From Taibaiella chishuiensis (lineage in GTDB: Bacteria > Bacteroidota > Bacteroidia > Chitinophagales > Chitinophagaceae): a stretch of 64,000 nt of DNA. This document shows, one piece after another, positions 33,094 to 41,885 of this stretch (positions are counted from its first letter, which is position 1; each line of letters begins with the position of its first letter). Position numbers and translations under genes: made by a program. The stretch spans positions 62,001 through 126,000 of the forward strand of contig NZ_PYGD01000006.1 in NCBI RefSeq assembly GCF_003014535.1. Direction: 5' to 3'. The notes under the pieces were generated by a model, which was not told the origin of the DNA, searched no databases, and saw only the letters and a list, made by a program, of their open reading frames with translations.

Positions 33094-35493
33094 TTAATTG
33101 ATACCGGCGGGTTGCTGCATCTGCTGGAACATATCGGCCCGTTCTTCTTTACGGATACCGAAGTTGTAGCGGAAGCTGATCCCTACCCTGCGGCTGTCCG
33201 ACTCGCGGTAACCCGAGGCCCGTACAGAGCCCTGGTTAATGGTGAAGGTATTGTTGTTGGTAAAGAAAATATCGTTGGCGCTGAGTGTCACAGTCAATTT
33301 GTCCTTAAAGAATTTACGGTTCACATTCAGGTTGAGCGCGCCCATGGAACTGAGCTCGTAAAACTGGAGCGGGCCCTTCAGCCGCAGGAAACCGTTAAGC
33401 GTGATCTGGCTTCTTTTATCGATACGTAACTGGTGATAGGTAAAGAACAGCCAGCCGCCGCGTTTGAACGAGAGGGGTTGTCCTTCGTAAAGCCCCTCAT
33501 AAATATTGTAATTATACTGCCCGCCCACCACGAAGAAATAGGTACCGCCGGGTGGTATGGCCGCAAAGCCGCGCAGGTAAAACTCTTTGTTACGGCCCAC
33601 ATTATCGTAAGTACGGTAGGCCTGTGCAGTATTACTGTCGGCCTGGTAATACACATTGGTAAACATATCGCGGGTGTCGTTAAAGCCGATGGCAAACAGC
33701 GGCCGCTCCGTAATACTGATATTGGCCTCGTAGTTATGGGTAAACTGCGGGCGCAGGGTCGGGTTACCGGCCTCTGACAGGAACTGGTCTACATATTTGG
33801 GATAAGGATTGAGCTGCTCATAGGTAGGCCGGCTGATGGTACGGCGGTAGACCAGGTAAGCGCGTATCTCGTAACCGGCAATGCTCATTACCTTACGGCT
33901 CAGGTATACATAAGGAAAGAAGTCGGTACGATGAATGCTAAAGGAAGTATCGGCCGGTAAGCGCTGCAGGCCGCTCATATTGGTGTTCTCCATACGCACA
34001 CCGGCTTTGAGCAGGAAGCTGCCCAGGCCTTTGGAAGCCTGTATATACGCCGCGTTGATCCATTCTTTATAGTTATAATCATTCGATCGCACCTTATCGG
34101 TAAACCGGTTGCCGTTCTGGTCGAGGTAATAAGCTGCACTGTTATTAAAGATAAGCAGCGACGATTTTACACCCGTCTCCAGGGTGATCCGGTGCGGCAA
34201 TTTATAACTGAGGTCGGACAGGCCGGTAAGTACATGCCGCCTGCCGTTAATCGCGCCGCCGCCGCTATAGGGGCTAAGCGCGTAGGTGGTATAGCCCTGG
34301 TCGATATCGTTGGAGGAATAAATATAGGACAGGCTATTGGTCCATTCCGAGCCGAGGGTATCGATCTTGTAAACCGAGTTCAGCTCCTGGCTGAGCAGGA
34401 AGGTATAGTTGTCGTTTTTAAGATAGGTATTGCTTTGCCCCAGCGGCGCCGCTTCCGGCGCCACTTTGAAGCTGTTGGTATTGTCCGTTTTATTAAAAGA
34501 ATTGGTATAGTTCAGGCGGCCGTCGTAACTCAGGTTCCACTTATCGTCCAGGTCACGGCCCCAGCCATAACCCAGGTACCAGTTATTGCCCGGCAACGTG
34601 GTATGCGCCTGCTGGCTCAGGAAGGTATCGCCGGAGATGAACCGGTCGGTGTTGAGTTGCTCATAACCATCGCGGTGGTTATAGTTGAGGTTGAGGTATA
34701 CGGCATTACGGCCATCGTTGTTCGACAGGTTGATGCCCAGCTGCTGGTTACCCTTTTTGCCCTGTTGCACCGAACCGTTGATACTACCTGTAAGCCCGGG
34801 TTTTACGCCTTTCTTCAATACGATATTGACCACGCCGCCGCTGCCCGATGCATCGTAGCGGGCCGAAGGCGTACGCAGGATCTCGATCTTCTGAATAGCA
34901 CCGGGCGGCAGGTTGCGCAACATTGTAGCAATATCCGAACGGCTCATTTTCATTTCCTTGCCATTAATGTAGATCGAAGCCGGTGTAGTACTGTTCAGGT
35001 AAATATTACCATCCTGGTCGATAAATATACCGGGCGTTTTCTCCAGCACTTCGTAACCATTGGTACTCGATGCGGCCAGTTGTTCCGGGTCTACCACCGT
35101 CTTATCATCCACCTGGCGCATAAGGCTTGCCGACGACCGTATCTCTACTTCGTTCAGCGTTTCGCCGGAAGCCTGGAGGGTAAGGGTAAAACTATCGCGG
35201 CCCGCGCCCAAAACGATCGTTTCGCGGAGCGGTTTATAATTAACGGCGCTCACCTTTACGATATAGGCAGCAGTATCCAGTTCGAAAACAGCCCTGCCCG
35301 ATTCGTCGGCTATGGTTTCCATCTTCTTCGTGGTATCGGCTGCCCGAAGCACGCTTACGGTAGCAAAAGACAGCGGCTCGCGGTTTTTATCGCGGAGTTG
35401 CAGGGTAAGGGGCATTTTCTGGGCCCACAAAGGGGCGCATAACAGCAGGGCGCAAAGGCTGAGCCAGGCTGATTTCCGTTTCAGGGTAAACAT
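33094..35493 (-). CDS. Outer-membrane beta-barrel receptor with carboxypeptidase-regulatory domain (TonB-dependent type)
   Basis: This 799-residue outer-membrane protein has a signal peptide (SLCALLLCAPLWAQ), a CarboxypepD_reg-like domain (about 25-110, LRDKNREPLSFATVSVL), a plug domain (about 120-225, VDDKTVVDPEQL, PSARYDASGSGGVVNIVLK) and a large beta barrel to the end. The end (FRYNFGIRKEERADMFQ...) and plug block GVVNIVLKKG fit the OMP_b-brl_3 (PF14905) type. No SusD partner lies nearby, so it does not look like part of a polysaccharide-utilisation locus. The substrate is unknown. A candidate -7 element lies 31 bases ahead of the start. Confidence 0.92.
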   Translation of the reverse strand: MFTLKRKSAWLSLCALLLCAPLWAQKMPLTLQLRDKNREPLSFATVSVLRAADTTKKMETIADESGRAVFELDTAAYIVKVSAVNYKPLRETIVLGAGRDSFTLTLQASGETLNEVEIRSSASLMRQVDDKTVVDPEQLAASSTNGYEVLEKTPGIFIDQDGNIYLNSTTPASIYINGKEMKMSRSDIATMLRNLPPGAIQKIEILRTPSARYDASGSGGVVNIVLKKGVKPGLTGSINGSVQQGKKGNQQLGINLSNNDGRNAVYLNLNYNHRDGYEQLNTDRFISGDTFLSQQAHTTLPGNNWYLGYGWGRDLDDKWNLSYDGRLNYTNSFNKTDNTNSFKVAPEAAPLGQSNTYLKNDNYTFLLSQELNSVYKIDTLGSEWTNSLSYIYSSNDIDQGYTTYALSPYSGGGAINGRRHVLTGLSDLSYKLPHRITLETGVKSSLLIFNNSAAYYLDQNGNRFTDKVRSNDYNYKEWINAAYIQASKGLGSFLLKAGVRMENTNMSGLQRLPADTSFSIHRTDFFPYVYLSRKVMSIAGYEIRAYLVYRRTISRPTYEQLNPYPKYVDQFLSEAGNPTLRPQFTHNYEANISITERPLFAIGFNDTRDMFTNVYYQADSNTAQAYRTYDNVGRNKEFYLRGFAAIPPGGTYFFVVGGQYNYNIYEGLYEGQPLSFKRGGWLFFTYHQLRIDKRSQITLNGFLRLKGPLQFYELSSMGALNLNVNRKFFKDKLTVTLSANDIFFTNNNTFTINQGSVRASGYRESDSRRVGISFRYNFGIRKEERADMFQQMQQPAGIN

Positions 35494-35523
35494 GCAGGAT
35501 GACCGGGTCGGTATTAAGGATTA

Positions 35524-35531
35524 CAAAAGTA
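35524..35531 (-). promoter_or_regulatory. Candidate -7 element (TACTTTTG) of the receptor gene
   Basis: A perfect TAnnTTTG match on the minus strand, 30 bases from the ATG at 35493. Confidence 0.45.
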
Positions 35532-35685
35532 GTACAAATCAGGTAGCCACGAATACCGGAACAAGGCATTATAACGCGGTTCCGGGCAATATATTTTTCG
35601 ATTATAGAACTATAAAGTTTTCGTTACATTGAGCCCGGCCAGGCTTCGATAACTTGCGGCTTCCGAAAAACTAAACGAATACAAC

Positions 35686-36696
35686 TTGAGCAATATAAAA
35701 CTGGGTTTGCTGGACCAGTCGGTCGTACGGCGGGGGCAAACGGTAAAAGAAGCAATAGACGAAACCATAGCAACCGCGCAACTGGCGGATAAACTGGGCT
35801 ATAGCCGTTTCTGGATATCCGAACACCATAACTCCACCTTTATTGCCGGCTCCACACCGGAAGTGCTGATGGTAAAACTGGCCGATGCCACAAACCGCAT
35901 CCGGATAGGATCCGGGGGGATTATGCTGCCCAATCACAGCACCCTTAAAGTAGCGGAGAACTTCCGTATGCTCGAAACCCTCTTCCCGGGCAGGATAGAC
36001 CTGGGTATGGGCCGGGCGCCGGGCGGCGACCGTATTACCGCCTCCCTGCTCAATCCCTCCAACGATTTCAGCGAGGAGCGTTACCTGCAACAACTCAACC
36101 ACCTGCAGCATTTTTTCCGCGATACCGCCGCTACACAGCATGGTAAGATCATAGCCACGCCGCAGGCAGCTACCATACCCGAACAATGGGTACTGAGCTC
36201 CAGTGGCGGCAGTGCCCGGATCGCCGCCGACTTCGGGCTCGGCCTGGCCGTAGCCAAATTCATTAATGGTTTTGTAACACCCGCTGTGATCGAAACCTAC
36301 CGCAAAAATTTTGAACCTTCGGAGCAATACCAACAACCGCGAGAGATCCTCTCCGCATTTGTGTTATGCGCTGAAACGGAAGAACGGGCCTTGTATATGC
36401 GTAAAAACCTGGATTATATCCTGCTGCAGTTCGACAAGGGTATTTACGAAGATTTCCCCGATGGCGAAACCATTGCCAAATACCAGTTTACGGCCTCCGA
36501 TATGGAACGGATCCGCTACAACAGCGGCCGCATTATATCCGGCACGCCCGACAGGGTAAAGGAACAACTGGACCGGCTTGCCAGCGATTTTGATGTGGAC
36601 GAGATCGTGATCTCCACCATGATGGATAATGCCCCGGAACGCAAACGATCATTCGAGTTGCTGGCCGAAGCATTTGCATTGCCGGCGCAGGCTTAG
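35686..36696 (+). CDS. Luciferase-like (LLM class) flavin-dependent monooxygenase, MsnO8-type
   Basis: This 336-residue enzyme has the bacterial-luciferase fold: LGLLDQSVVRRGQT at the start, LGYSRFWISEHHN (about 38-50), RIRIGSGGIMLPNHSTLKVAE (as IRIGSGGIML, about 75), GRIDLGMGRAPGG (about 105), and SSGGSARIAADFGLG. It likely uses FMNH2 or F420-like cofactor and oxygen; the substrate is unknown. The start is TTG at 35686, as no in-frame ATG lies upstream before the next stop and the family begins here. Its stop overlaps that of the next, convergent gene by three bases. Confidence 0.92.
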   Translation: MSNIKLGLLDQSVVRRGQTVKEAIDETIATAQLADKLGYSRFWISEHHNSTFIAGSTPEVLMVKLADATNRIRIGSGGIMLPNHSTLKVAENFRMLETLFPGRIDLGMGRAPGGDRITASLLNPSNDFSEERYLQQLNHLQHFFRDTAATQHGKIIATPQAATIPEQWVLSSSGGSARIAADFGLGLAVAKFINGFVTPAVIETYRKNFEPSEQYQQPREILSAFVLCAETEERALYMRKNLDYILLQFDKGIYEDFPDGETIAKYQFTASDMERIRYNSGRIISGTPDRVKEQLDRLASDFDVDEIVISTMMDNAPERKRSFELLAEAFALPAQA

Positions 36697-37205
36697 CCTT
36701 TGGCAGCCTGCCTTACGGCGTCGAGCAAACGGGCTTCTTCTTCCGTATCGGCATCGATCTCGGTAACCTGGGTCAGGAAGTCGGGCGTAGTGGTAAACAC
36801 TGTGAATGCATCCGTATTTTCCAGTTCGACCATTACCTCGCGCATGGCATGCAGGTAACCTTCCGACAGCGAATCGTCGTGCATATCCTGTTGCAGCGTA
36901 TCGTAGGCCTCCTGCATCGGGTCGTACTGCTCGATAAACATCAGGTGTACCTCGGGCAACTCGCATTCCATCACCTCGTAAGCCCAGTCGGCCGGTGTAT
37001 TGCCACTTGCCGGCGTGGCCGGGTTGGTATCGAAACTGATGGATAAGATCCCGCTGAACGCATCGCAGTTCAGGGCGAATGCAGAAAAGGTCTCCGCGCC
37101 AAATCTGGATTTGGCGATGATCGCGAAAGACTGGCGTAATAAACCCAGCAACGTTTGTTTAAAATTATATTCCGCTTCGAAAGCGTTCCAGCTAGTAGTA
37201 TTCAT
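36693..37205 (-). CDS. DUF4303-like hypothetical protein
   Basis: This 170-residue acidic cytoplasmic protein has the pattern FSAFALNCDAFSGILSISFDT at about residues 41-60 (shown as FSAFALNCD and ILSISFDT), then ADWAYEVMECELPE and a C-terminal AMREVMVELENTDAF. This resembles the DUF4303 family, which includes immunity-type proteins, but the match is not certain. Its 3' end overlaps the stop of the convergent monooxygenase gene (36693-36696). The same-strand lipoprotein gene ends upstream 12 bases before its start, so they are probably one operon. Confidence 0.7.
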   Translation of the reverse strand: MNTTSWNAFEAEYNFKQTLLGLLRQSFAIIAKSRFGAETFSAFALNCDAFSGILSISFDTNPATPASGNTPADWAYEVMECELPEVHLMFIEQYDPMQEAYDTLQQDMHDDSLSEGYLHAMREVMVELENTDAFTVFTTTPDFLTQVTEIDADTEEEARLLDAVRQAAKG

Positions 37206-37216
37206 ACCTCATTTAT

Positions 37217-38110
37217 TTAGGGATGGGACTGCGCGGCCACAGTTACCGTGTCTGCTTTGCCACAGTAAAAATCTTTGCGTTTGGCGATGGTAATCATCTG
37301 GTCGAGCAATTTGCTCCACATTTCATCATACCGCTTGGTGCCCCGCGGGAAAACCATATGTTCGTCGAAAATAGCGGAGATCATATCATTGGCCATAGCT
37401 GCCTGTTCCTGGTTGTAAAAAGTATGGATCCAGTATGGCGGCACATCTTTTATATTTTTAGAAGCCATACCGTTGGCGCCGAACAGGATGGGCGACGGCG
37501 AAAAGGGATAACCGCTTTTTTCGGATTCGGCCTTAAGTTGCCCGTTGAATAAGGCATACATATGCCTCAGGTAATTAATCAGCCGGAAATTAACCTCCCG
37601 GCAACTTTCTTCGTGGTCGGGGCCAATGCGCCAGCGATTCAGGTTAAAGCTATAGGGATCTTCGCCGGGGAACTGTACCACGGCCTTCCTCAGGACCGTA
37701 AACTCGGTTACATTCCCTACGATATGATCATAGATGGCCGGGTCGGAAACGGGGTATTCCCGCGCCTGTTCGAGCAGCGACAATGTTACCTTTTTCTGTT
37801 CGCTGCCACCCTCATTTACCCGTATCCAGAAAGCATCGCCGTAATATTTATGTTTACGGTACGACGTAAACCGGAAAACAGCAGGATCCTGTGCATCCTG
37901 CCTGAAGGTACCGTAATCAAAATAATCGGGAATGTAAATCGTATACTTACCCTCGCGGAGATTCAAAAAACAATCGACATAATTTTCGTCGACCTCTTTA
38001 CCGAAGCTCGAAAACTCCCAAAGCCCCGTCAGTGGCTCTGTCCGCCGGTTGCAGGACGTCCACGCCGAAAGCGCAATAAGTGCGAATAATAAAAGCCGGG
38101 AATGTCGCAT
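37217..38110 (-). CDS. Lipoprotein of unknown function
   Basis: This 297-residue protein has a lipoprotein signal (LLLFALIALSAWTSC, lipobox TSCN at about 19). The remainder is aromatic and soluble (GLWEFSSFGKEVDENYVDCFLNL, FWIRVNEGG) without recognised enzyme motif. Hexapeptide YTIYIPDYFDYGTF near residue 60 suggests a lipocalin-like strand set, but that is only a guess. It has a candidate promoter at 38135 and lies 11 bases upstream of the DUF4303-like gene. Confidence 0.7.
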   Translation of the reverse strand: MRHSRLLLFALIALSAWTSCNRRTEPLTGLWEFSSFGKEVDENYVDCFLNLREGKYTIYIPDYFDYGTFRQDAQDPAVFRFTSYRKHKYYGDAFWIRVNEGGSEQKKVTLSLLEQAREYPVSDPAIYDHIVGNVTEFTVLRKAVVQFPGEDPYSFNLNRWRIGPDHEESCREVNFRLINYLRHMYALFNGQLKAESEKSGYPFSPSPILFGANGMASKNIKDVPPYWIHTFYNQEQAAMANDMISAIFDEHMVFPRGTKRYDEMWSKLLDQMITIAKRKDFYCGKADTVTVAAQSHP

Positions 38111-38134
38111 ACCTGTTTTTCTTTACAACAGGCG

Positions 38135-38142
38135 CAAATGTA
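38135..38142 (-). promoter_or_regulatory. Candidate -7 element (TACATTTG) of the lipoprotein gene
   Basis: A perfect TAnnTTTG match on the minus strand, 24 bases ahead of the ATG at 38110. A TTG lies 15 bases further upstream, slightly closer than the usual 17-23. Confidence 0.45.
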
Positions 38143-38251
38143 AATATTATCACAAAACAATCCGGAGAAAATCGAAAGAGATTACGGCCTGGAGTAGACA
38201 TACGATGCCATAAAAGCGCATCCCTATTGTGGCTCCCGGGCCTGGCTTAAC

Positions 38252-39007
38252 CTAAGCTTCGCGCAGTTCTTTACCGGTAAGGTCGAGAAATACGTCTTCG
38301 AGATTGGCCTCTTTCACCTTTTTCTTACGCTGGAAGCCGGAGGCGATCAGGTTATCGATCAGGTTATCGGGGGTATTTAAAGAGATGATCTTACCGCTGT
38401 CGACAATGGCTACACGGTCGCAAAGCTCTTCGGCCTCGTCCATATAATGCGTCGTAATCACTACGGTAGTGCCTTCCTGGCGCAACTGGCGGATCAGGTC
38501 CCAGAGGTTGCGCCGGGCCTGCGGATCCAGCCCGGTAGTAGGCTCGTCGAGGAAGATGATTTTGGGCTTATTGATAATAGTAGTGGCGATCGAAAACCGT
38601 TGTTTCTGCCCGCCGGAGAGTTGTTTGAATTTATTTTTTGCCTTCTCTTCCAGGTTCACGCTGCGCAACAGTTCCAGCGGATCGGTCTGCACATTGTACA
38701 AGCCGGCAAAAAGCTCGATCAGCTCTTTAAGGTTCAGGTTAGGATAAAAACCGGAAGCCTGCAATTGTACCCCGATCACTTTCTTGATCTCGTTGGGCTG
38801 CTGGTCCAGGTCCTTTCCATCTACGATAACGGAGCCCGAAGTCTTGGGCCTTAAGGTTTCTATGATTTCCAGTGTTGTAGTCTTACCGGCGCCATTAGGT
38901 CCGAGCAGACCAAATATCTCTCCCTGTTCCACATCGAAACTTAAACCATTTACAGCAGTAAAGTCTCCATATTTTTTTACCAGGTCGCGGACGGAAATGA
39001 TAGGCAT
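38252..39007 (-). CDS. ABC transporter ATP-binding protein (CcmA/NatA type)
   Basis: This 251-residue ATPase has Walker A GPNGAGKTT (residues 36-44), signature LSGGQKQR (about 134), Walker B IIFLDEPTTGLDP (about 154-166) and switch His in TTHYMDEAEELCDR (as ITTHYMDEAE). The C-terminal part ANLEDVFLDLTGKELRE is typical of CcmA/NatA/DRA-type exporters. No permease gene lies next to it inside the window; the CBS gene (minus) lies upstream, 20 bases away. The permease is either encoded elsewhere or the ATPase is shared. Confidence 0.93.
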   Translation of the reverse strand: MPIISVRDLVKKYGDFTAVNGLSFDVEQGEIFGLLGPNGAGKTTTLEIIETLRPKTSGSVIVDGKDLDQQPNEIKKVIGVQLQASGFYPNLNLKELIELFAGLYNVQTDPLELLRSVNLEEKAKNKFKQLSGGQKQRFSIATTIINKPKIIFLDEPTTGLDPQARRNLWDLIRQLRQEGTTVVITTHYMDEAEELCDRVAIVDSGKIISLNTPDNLIDNLIASGFQRKKKVKEANLEDVFLDLTGKELREA

Positions 39008-39027
39008 AGCAAAATTTTAAACGCAGG

Positions 39028-39690
39028 TTACATGTTTATATAGTTCATCAGCAACTGGTAGCGCTCCAGCATGGCTTCGCGGGCGGGCAGGTCGCCGAAT
39101 ACCTCTTTGACTACGTATTCGTACCGTTCGAACGAGGCCACCAGGGACTGCATTTCCTGGGTATTGGTCTTCAGGACCACTTCCATGGTATCCTGGTCGG
39201 GCACGGAGCGCAGCTGGGTATTGAGGATGATGACATCGTTATTTTCGCAGATACGCGCAATTTCTGAAAGACTGTAATTGGCCATTTTTACCTCCAGGGC
39301 AATAATGCCGCCGGTTTGTTCGATGCCGGTCTCTTTGCAGAGGAAATCCAGCAGATCACTGCGGGTAAGTGCGCCCAGGTATTTATTGTTTTCGTCGATC
39401 ACCGGCACCACGCTTATTTTCTGCTGTATCGCTCTTTTGGCGGCTTCGTAGGGGTGGTTGTCGGCATATACCACGGGGCTGAAGGTCAGGAAGCCGGCTT
39501 TGGAAAGCGGCTGTTCGGGTGTATCCCAGTTCAGCAGGTCCTCTTCTCCTACCAGTGCTTTGTATTCGTCGGCGTCGGTTAATGGCAGGTGTGATACGTG
39601 CCATTCCTGCATCAGGTTCATGGCATCTTCCCCGGTATCGGACAGGTGTAGTACAGGCAGGTCGGGAGATATCAATTGATGAACGAACAT
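39028..39690 (-). CDS. Tandem CBS-domain protein
   Basis: This 220-residue cytoplasmic protein has two CBS motifs (about 1-60 and 70-130): LPVLHLSDTGEDAMNLMQEWHVSHLPL and VVYADNHPYEAAKRAIQQKISVVPVIDENNKYLGALTRSDLL (as ISVVPVIDENN). A third part from about 140 has an ACT-like pattern (GIIALEVKMANYSLSEIARIC). CBS pairs bind adenosyl ligands and control partners. It lies directly upstream of the ABC ATPase gene (20-base gap). Confidence 0.88.
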   Translation of the reverse strand: MFVHQLISPDLPVLHLSDTGEDAMNLMQEWHVSHLPLTDADEYKALVGEEDLLNWDTPEQPLSKAGFLTFSPVVYADNHPYEAAKRAIQQKISVVPVIDENNKYLGALTRSDLLDFLCKETGIEQTGGIIALEVKMANYSLSEIARICENNDVIILNTQLRSVPDQDTMEVVLKTNTQEMQSLVASFERYEYVVKEVFGDLPAREAMLERYQLLMNYINM

Positions 39691-39881
39691 GTCTTGTAGT
39701 TTTTTAGGAAGGCGATCCGGTTGCTATCGCGGGTCATCTTATTCACATATACGGATACAGTAAGGCCATAGTTTGGCGGATACCGTACCGTCTTTACCTT
39801 ATAACAACAAAACGCCGCAAATGGTATGCCACACCGTTGTATAATTGTAAAGAAGAATGTTAATCTGCTTCGGTACGTTTA

Positions 39882-40640
39882 TCAGGCCTTATGCCTGTCG
39901 AGGAAGCCTGCCAATATGGTACAGAAGGTTTCGGGTACCTCCATCATGGGCGCATGGCCGCACTTGTCGACCCAGAACAGTTCTGAGTTGGGCAGTAATT
40001 GTTTGAATTCTTCTGCCACCATGGGCGGTGTGATCGTGTCATTTTTACCCCAGATCAGGCAGGTGGGCACCTTAATTTCCCTGAGCTCATCGCTGAGATT
40101 ATTGCGGATGGCCGATTTGGCCAGTGCAATGATCTTAATGGCTTTCAGGCGGTTATTAACGATGGCATATACTTCGTCCACCAGTTCCTTAGTCGCTACT
40201 GCCGGATCGTAAAAGGTAAGTTCTGTTTTCTTGCGGATAAATTCGTAGTCGCCCCGTTTAGGGTAGGTTTCACCCATACCATTTTCGAAAAGGCCCGAAC
40301 TGCCGGTCAGGATCAGGGTTTTCACCTTTTCCTGGTTGTGCAGGGTATAAATAAGCCCTACATGTCCACCCAGGGAGTTACCCATAAGGTGTACTTTATC
40401 AAATTCACGCGTTTCTATAAACTTCTGTACATATTTGGCAAGGGCCCCTACTCCGGTGTCCAATCCCAGGTCAAACAGGGGTAACATCGGGATAATTACC
40501 CTGTAATTGGCTTTAAAATGATTGAACAAATCTTTAAAATTACTTAACGCTCCAAAAAGGCCATGCAACAATATTAGCGGCTCCCCTTCGCCTTCTTCAA
40601 CATATCTGAATTTGCCAAGAGTTTTGATTTCCATTTCCAT
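39882..40640 (-). CDS. Alpha/beta hydrolase
   Basis: This 252-residue protein has the oxyanion-hole block LHGLFGALSNF (about 24-34), nucleophile elbow GNSLGG with Ser at about 88, acid in WGKNDTIT (about 205) and His in GHAPMMEVPE (about 233). It belongs to the BioH/MhpC-like hydrolases. The substrate is unknown. The gene stands alone between short gaps. A second ATG two codons later would serve equally. Confidence 0.88.
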   Translation of the reverse strand: MEMEIKTLGKFRYVEEGEGEPLILLHGLFGALSNFKDLFNHFKANYRVIIPMLPLFDLGLDTGVGALAKYVQKFIETREFDKVHLMGNSLGGHVGLIYTLHNQEKVKTLILTGSSGLFENGMGETYPKRGDYEFIRKKTELTFYDPAVATKELVDEVYAIVNNRLKAIKIIALAKSAIRNNLSDELREIKVPTCLIWGKNDTITPPMVAEEFKQLLPNSELFWVDKCGHAPMMEVPETFCTILAGFLDRHKA

Positions 40641-40705
40641 AAACTAAGATTAGTAGGCTGCAAAATACTGATATTCTATTATCACACCATTATTTTTTTT
40701 CAAAG

Positions 40706-41182
40706 TTACAACTCCATACTTACGTTTATCCATTCGTTGTCGAAATGTGTCTTGTATTTCCTGTAAAATCGTATGGCCGGCTCATTCCAGTCGAGTACCT
40801 GCCACATCATACCGCTGAATCCTTTGGCTTTTGCGGTGTCGATCAGCCGGTCCATAAGCTGTGCGCCGACCTTGCGGCCGCGCCATGCTTCGGTCACGAT
40901 AATATCTTCGAGATAGAGCCTTTGTCCCTTCCAGGTGGAGTAGCGGATATAATACAGCGCAAAACCGATTACCTGTTCCTCGCCCTCCTCGTTAACTACA
41001 GAAGCTACCAGGGCCCACCATACCGGGTTGGCGCCGAAACCGCTTTCCATAAAATGCTCGTCAGATACCGTTACCGACTCCGGGGATTTTTCGTAAAGCG
41101 CCAATTCCCGTACCAATGCCATCATCGCTTTTCCGTCCTCCGGGCGTGCTTCCCGGATTGTTATTTGCTGAGTGTTCTGCAT
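40706..41182 (-). CDS. GNAT acetyltransferase, diamine (SSAT)-type
   Basis: This 158-residue acetyltransferase closely matches the spermidine/spermine N1-acetyltransferase group: IREARPEDGKAMMALVRELA, FALYYIRYSTWKGQRLYLEDIIVTEAWRGRKVG (as YSTWKGQRLYLEDI, with acetyl-CoA loop RGRKVG at about 101-106) and WNEPAIRFYRKY. Substrates in this group include polyamines, thialysine and related amines. The -7 element TAGTTTTG ends four bases before the ATG, so the transcript may have almost no leader. Confidence 0.9.
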   Translation of the reverse strand: MQNTQQITIREARPEDGKAMMALVRELALYEKSPESVTVSDEHFMESGFGANPVWWALVASVVNEEGEEQVIGFALYYIRYSTWKGQRLYLEDIIVTEAWRGRKVGAQLMDRLIDTAKAKGFSGMMWQVLDWNEPAIRFYRKYKTHFDNEWINVSMEL

Positions 41183-41186
41183 GCCG

Positions 41187-41194
41187 CAAAACTA
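41187..41194 (-). promoter_or_regulatory. Candidate -7 element (TAGTTTTG) of the acetyltransferase gene
   Basis: A perfect TAnnTTTG match on the minus strand, only four bases from the ATG at 41182; a TTG at -33 was not found. Confidence 0.45.
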
Positions 41195-41312
41195 CCGGTT
41201 TTAGCCTTTAATTTGTTAATTTTAAAGGAATAAATACCTATTTAATTTGGATCATAATTATAGAATGTTCTATTTTTACCCCCATTGTTTTTATACCTAA
41301 AAAATCATCACC

Positions 41313-41876
41313 TTGTCTGCCAACAATTACCGGAATTTTACGGATGAAGACCTGGTACACCGGATCGCAACCAAGCAGGACCAGGAGGCTTTCAGCACCC
41401 TGTACCAGCGCTATGTGCACCTGGGCCTGGGTGTAGGCATTAAGTACCTGGGCAGCGCTGCCCCGGCCGAAGATGCCGTACAGGCGGTTTTCATCAAGCT
41501 GTGGACGGATGCCCAACAATACCAGATCCGGAAATTCAAGCCCTGGTTTTACCAGGTGGTCAAGAACCACTGCCTGATGGAACTGCGCAAAAAAGATCCC
41601 AGCAATAAAATAGTTGCCGAATGGGATATGGAACTTATGGAATTTGAGGAAACGCTGCATCATAAATTAAATGAAGAACAGTTGCTGAACCACCTCACGA
41701 ATTGCCTGAAAAGCCTGAACGAAGAGCAGCGCAACTGTGTAACTCATTTTTACCTCAACCAGAAAAGCTACCTCGAAACGGCAGGCCTGACCGGGTTTTC
41801 CGACAAACAGGTAAAAAGCCATATTCAGAATGGCAGGAGGAACCTTAAAATCTGTCTGCGCCAGAAAACGGCATAA
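41313..41876 (+). CDS. ECF-type RNA polymerase sigma factor
   Basis: This 187-residue sigma factor has region 2 (EAFSTLYQRYVHLGLGVGIKYL, EDAVQAVFIKLW and FKPWFYQVVKNHCLMELRKK) and region 4 (LKSLNEEQRNCVTHFYLNQKSYLETAGLTGFSDKQVKSHI, here seen as LNEEQRNCV and KQVKSHIQNGRRNL). The start is TTG at 41313; there is no in-frame ATG before MELRKK inside region 2. The next gene, an anti-sigma-like protein, begins nine bases after the stop, which fits a sigma/anti-sigma operon. Confidence 0.92.
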   Translation: MSANNYRNFTDEDLVHRIATKQDQEAFSTLYQRYVHLGLGVGIKYLGSAAPAEDAVQAVFIKLWTDAQQYQIRKFKPWFYQVVKNHCLMELRKKDPSNKIVAEWDMELMEFEETLHHKLNEEQLLNHLTNCLKSLNEEQRNCVTHFYLNQKSYLETAGLTGFSDKQVKSHIQNGRRNLKICLRQKTA

Positions 41877-41885
41877 ATAAAGGGT

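Noticed and set aside
34192-35442. Long plus-strand open frame (416 codons) opposite the TonB-type receptor
   Set aside because: It lies wholly inside a clearly recognised receptor gene on the other strand, has no domain and has the composition of an antisense shadow.
38252-39007. Lone ABC ATPase as a remnant of a broken transporter
   Set aside because: All motifs are intact and ATPases without an adjacent permease are common; nothing nearby looks like a permease fragment.
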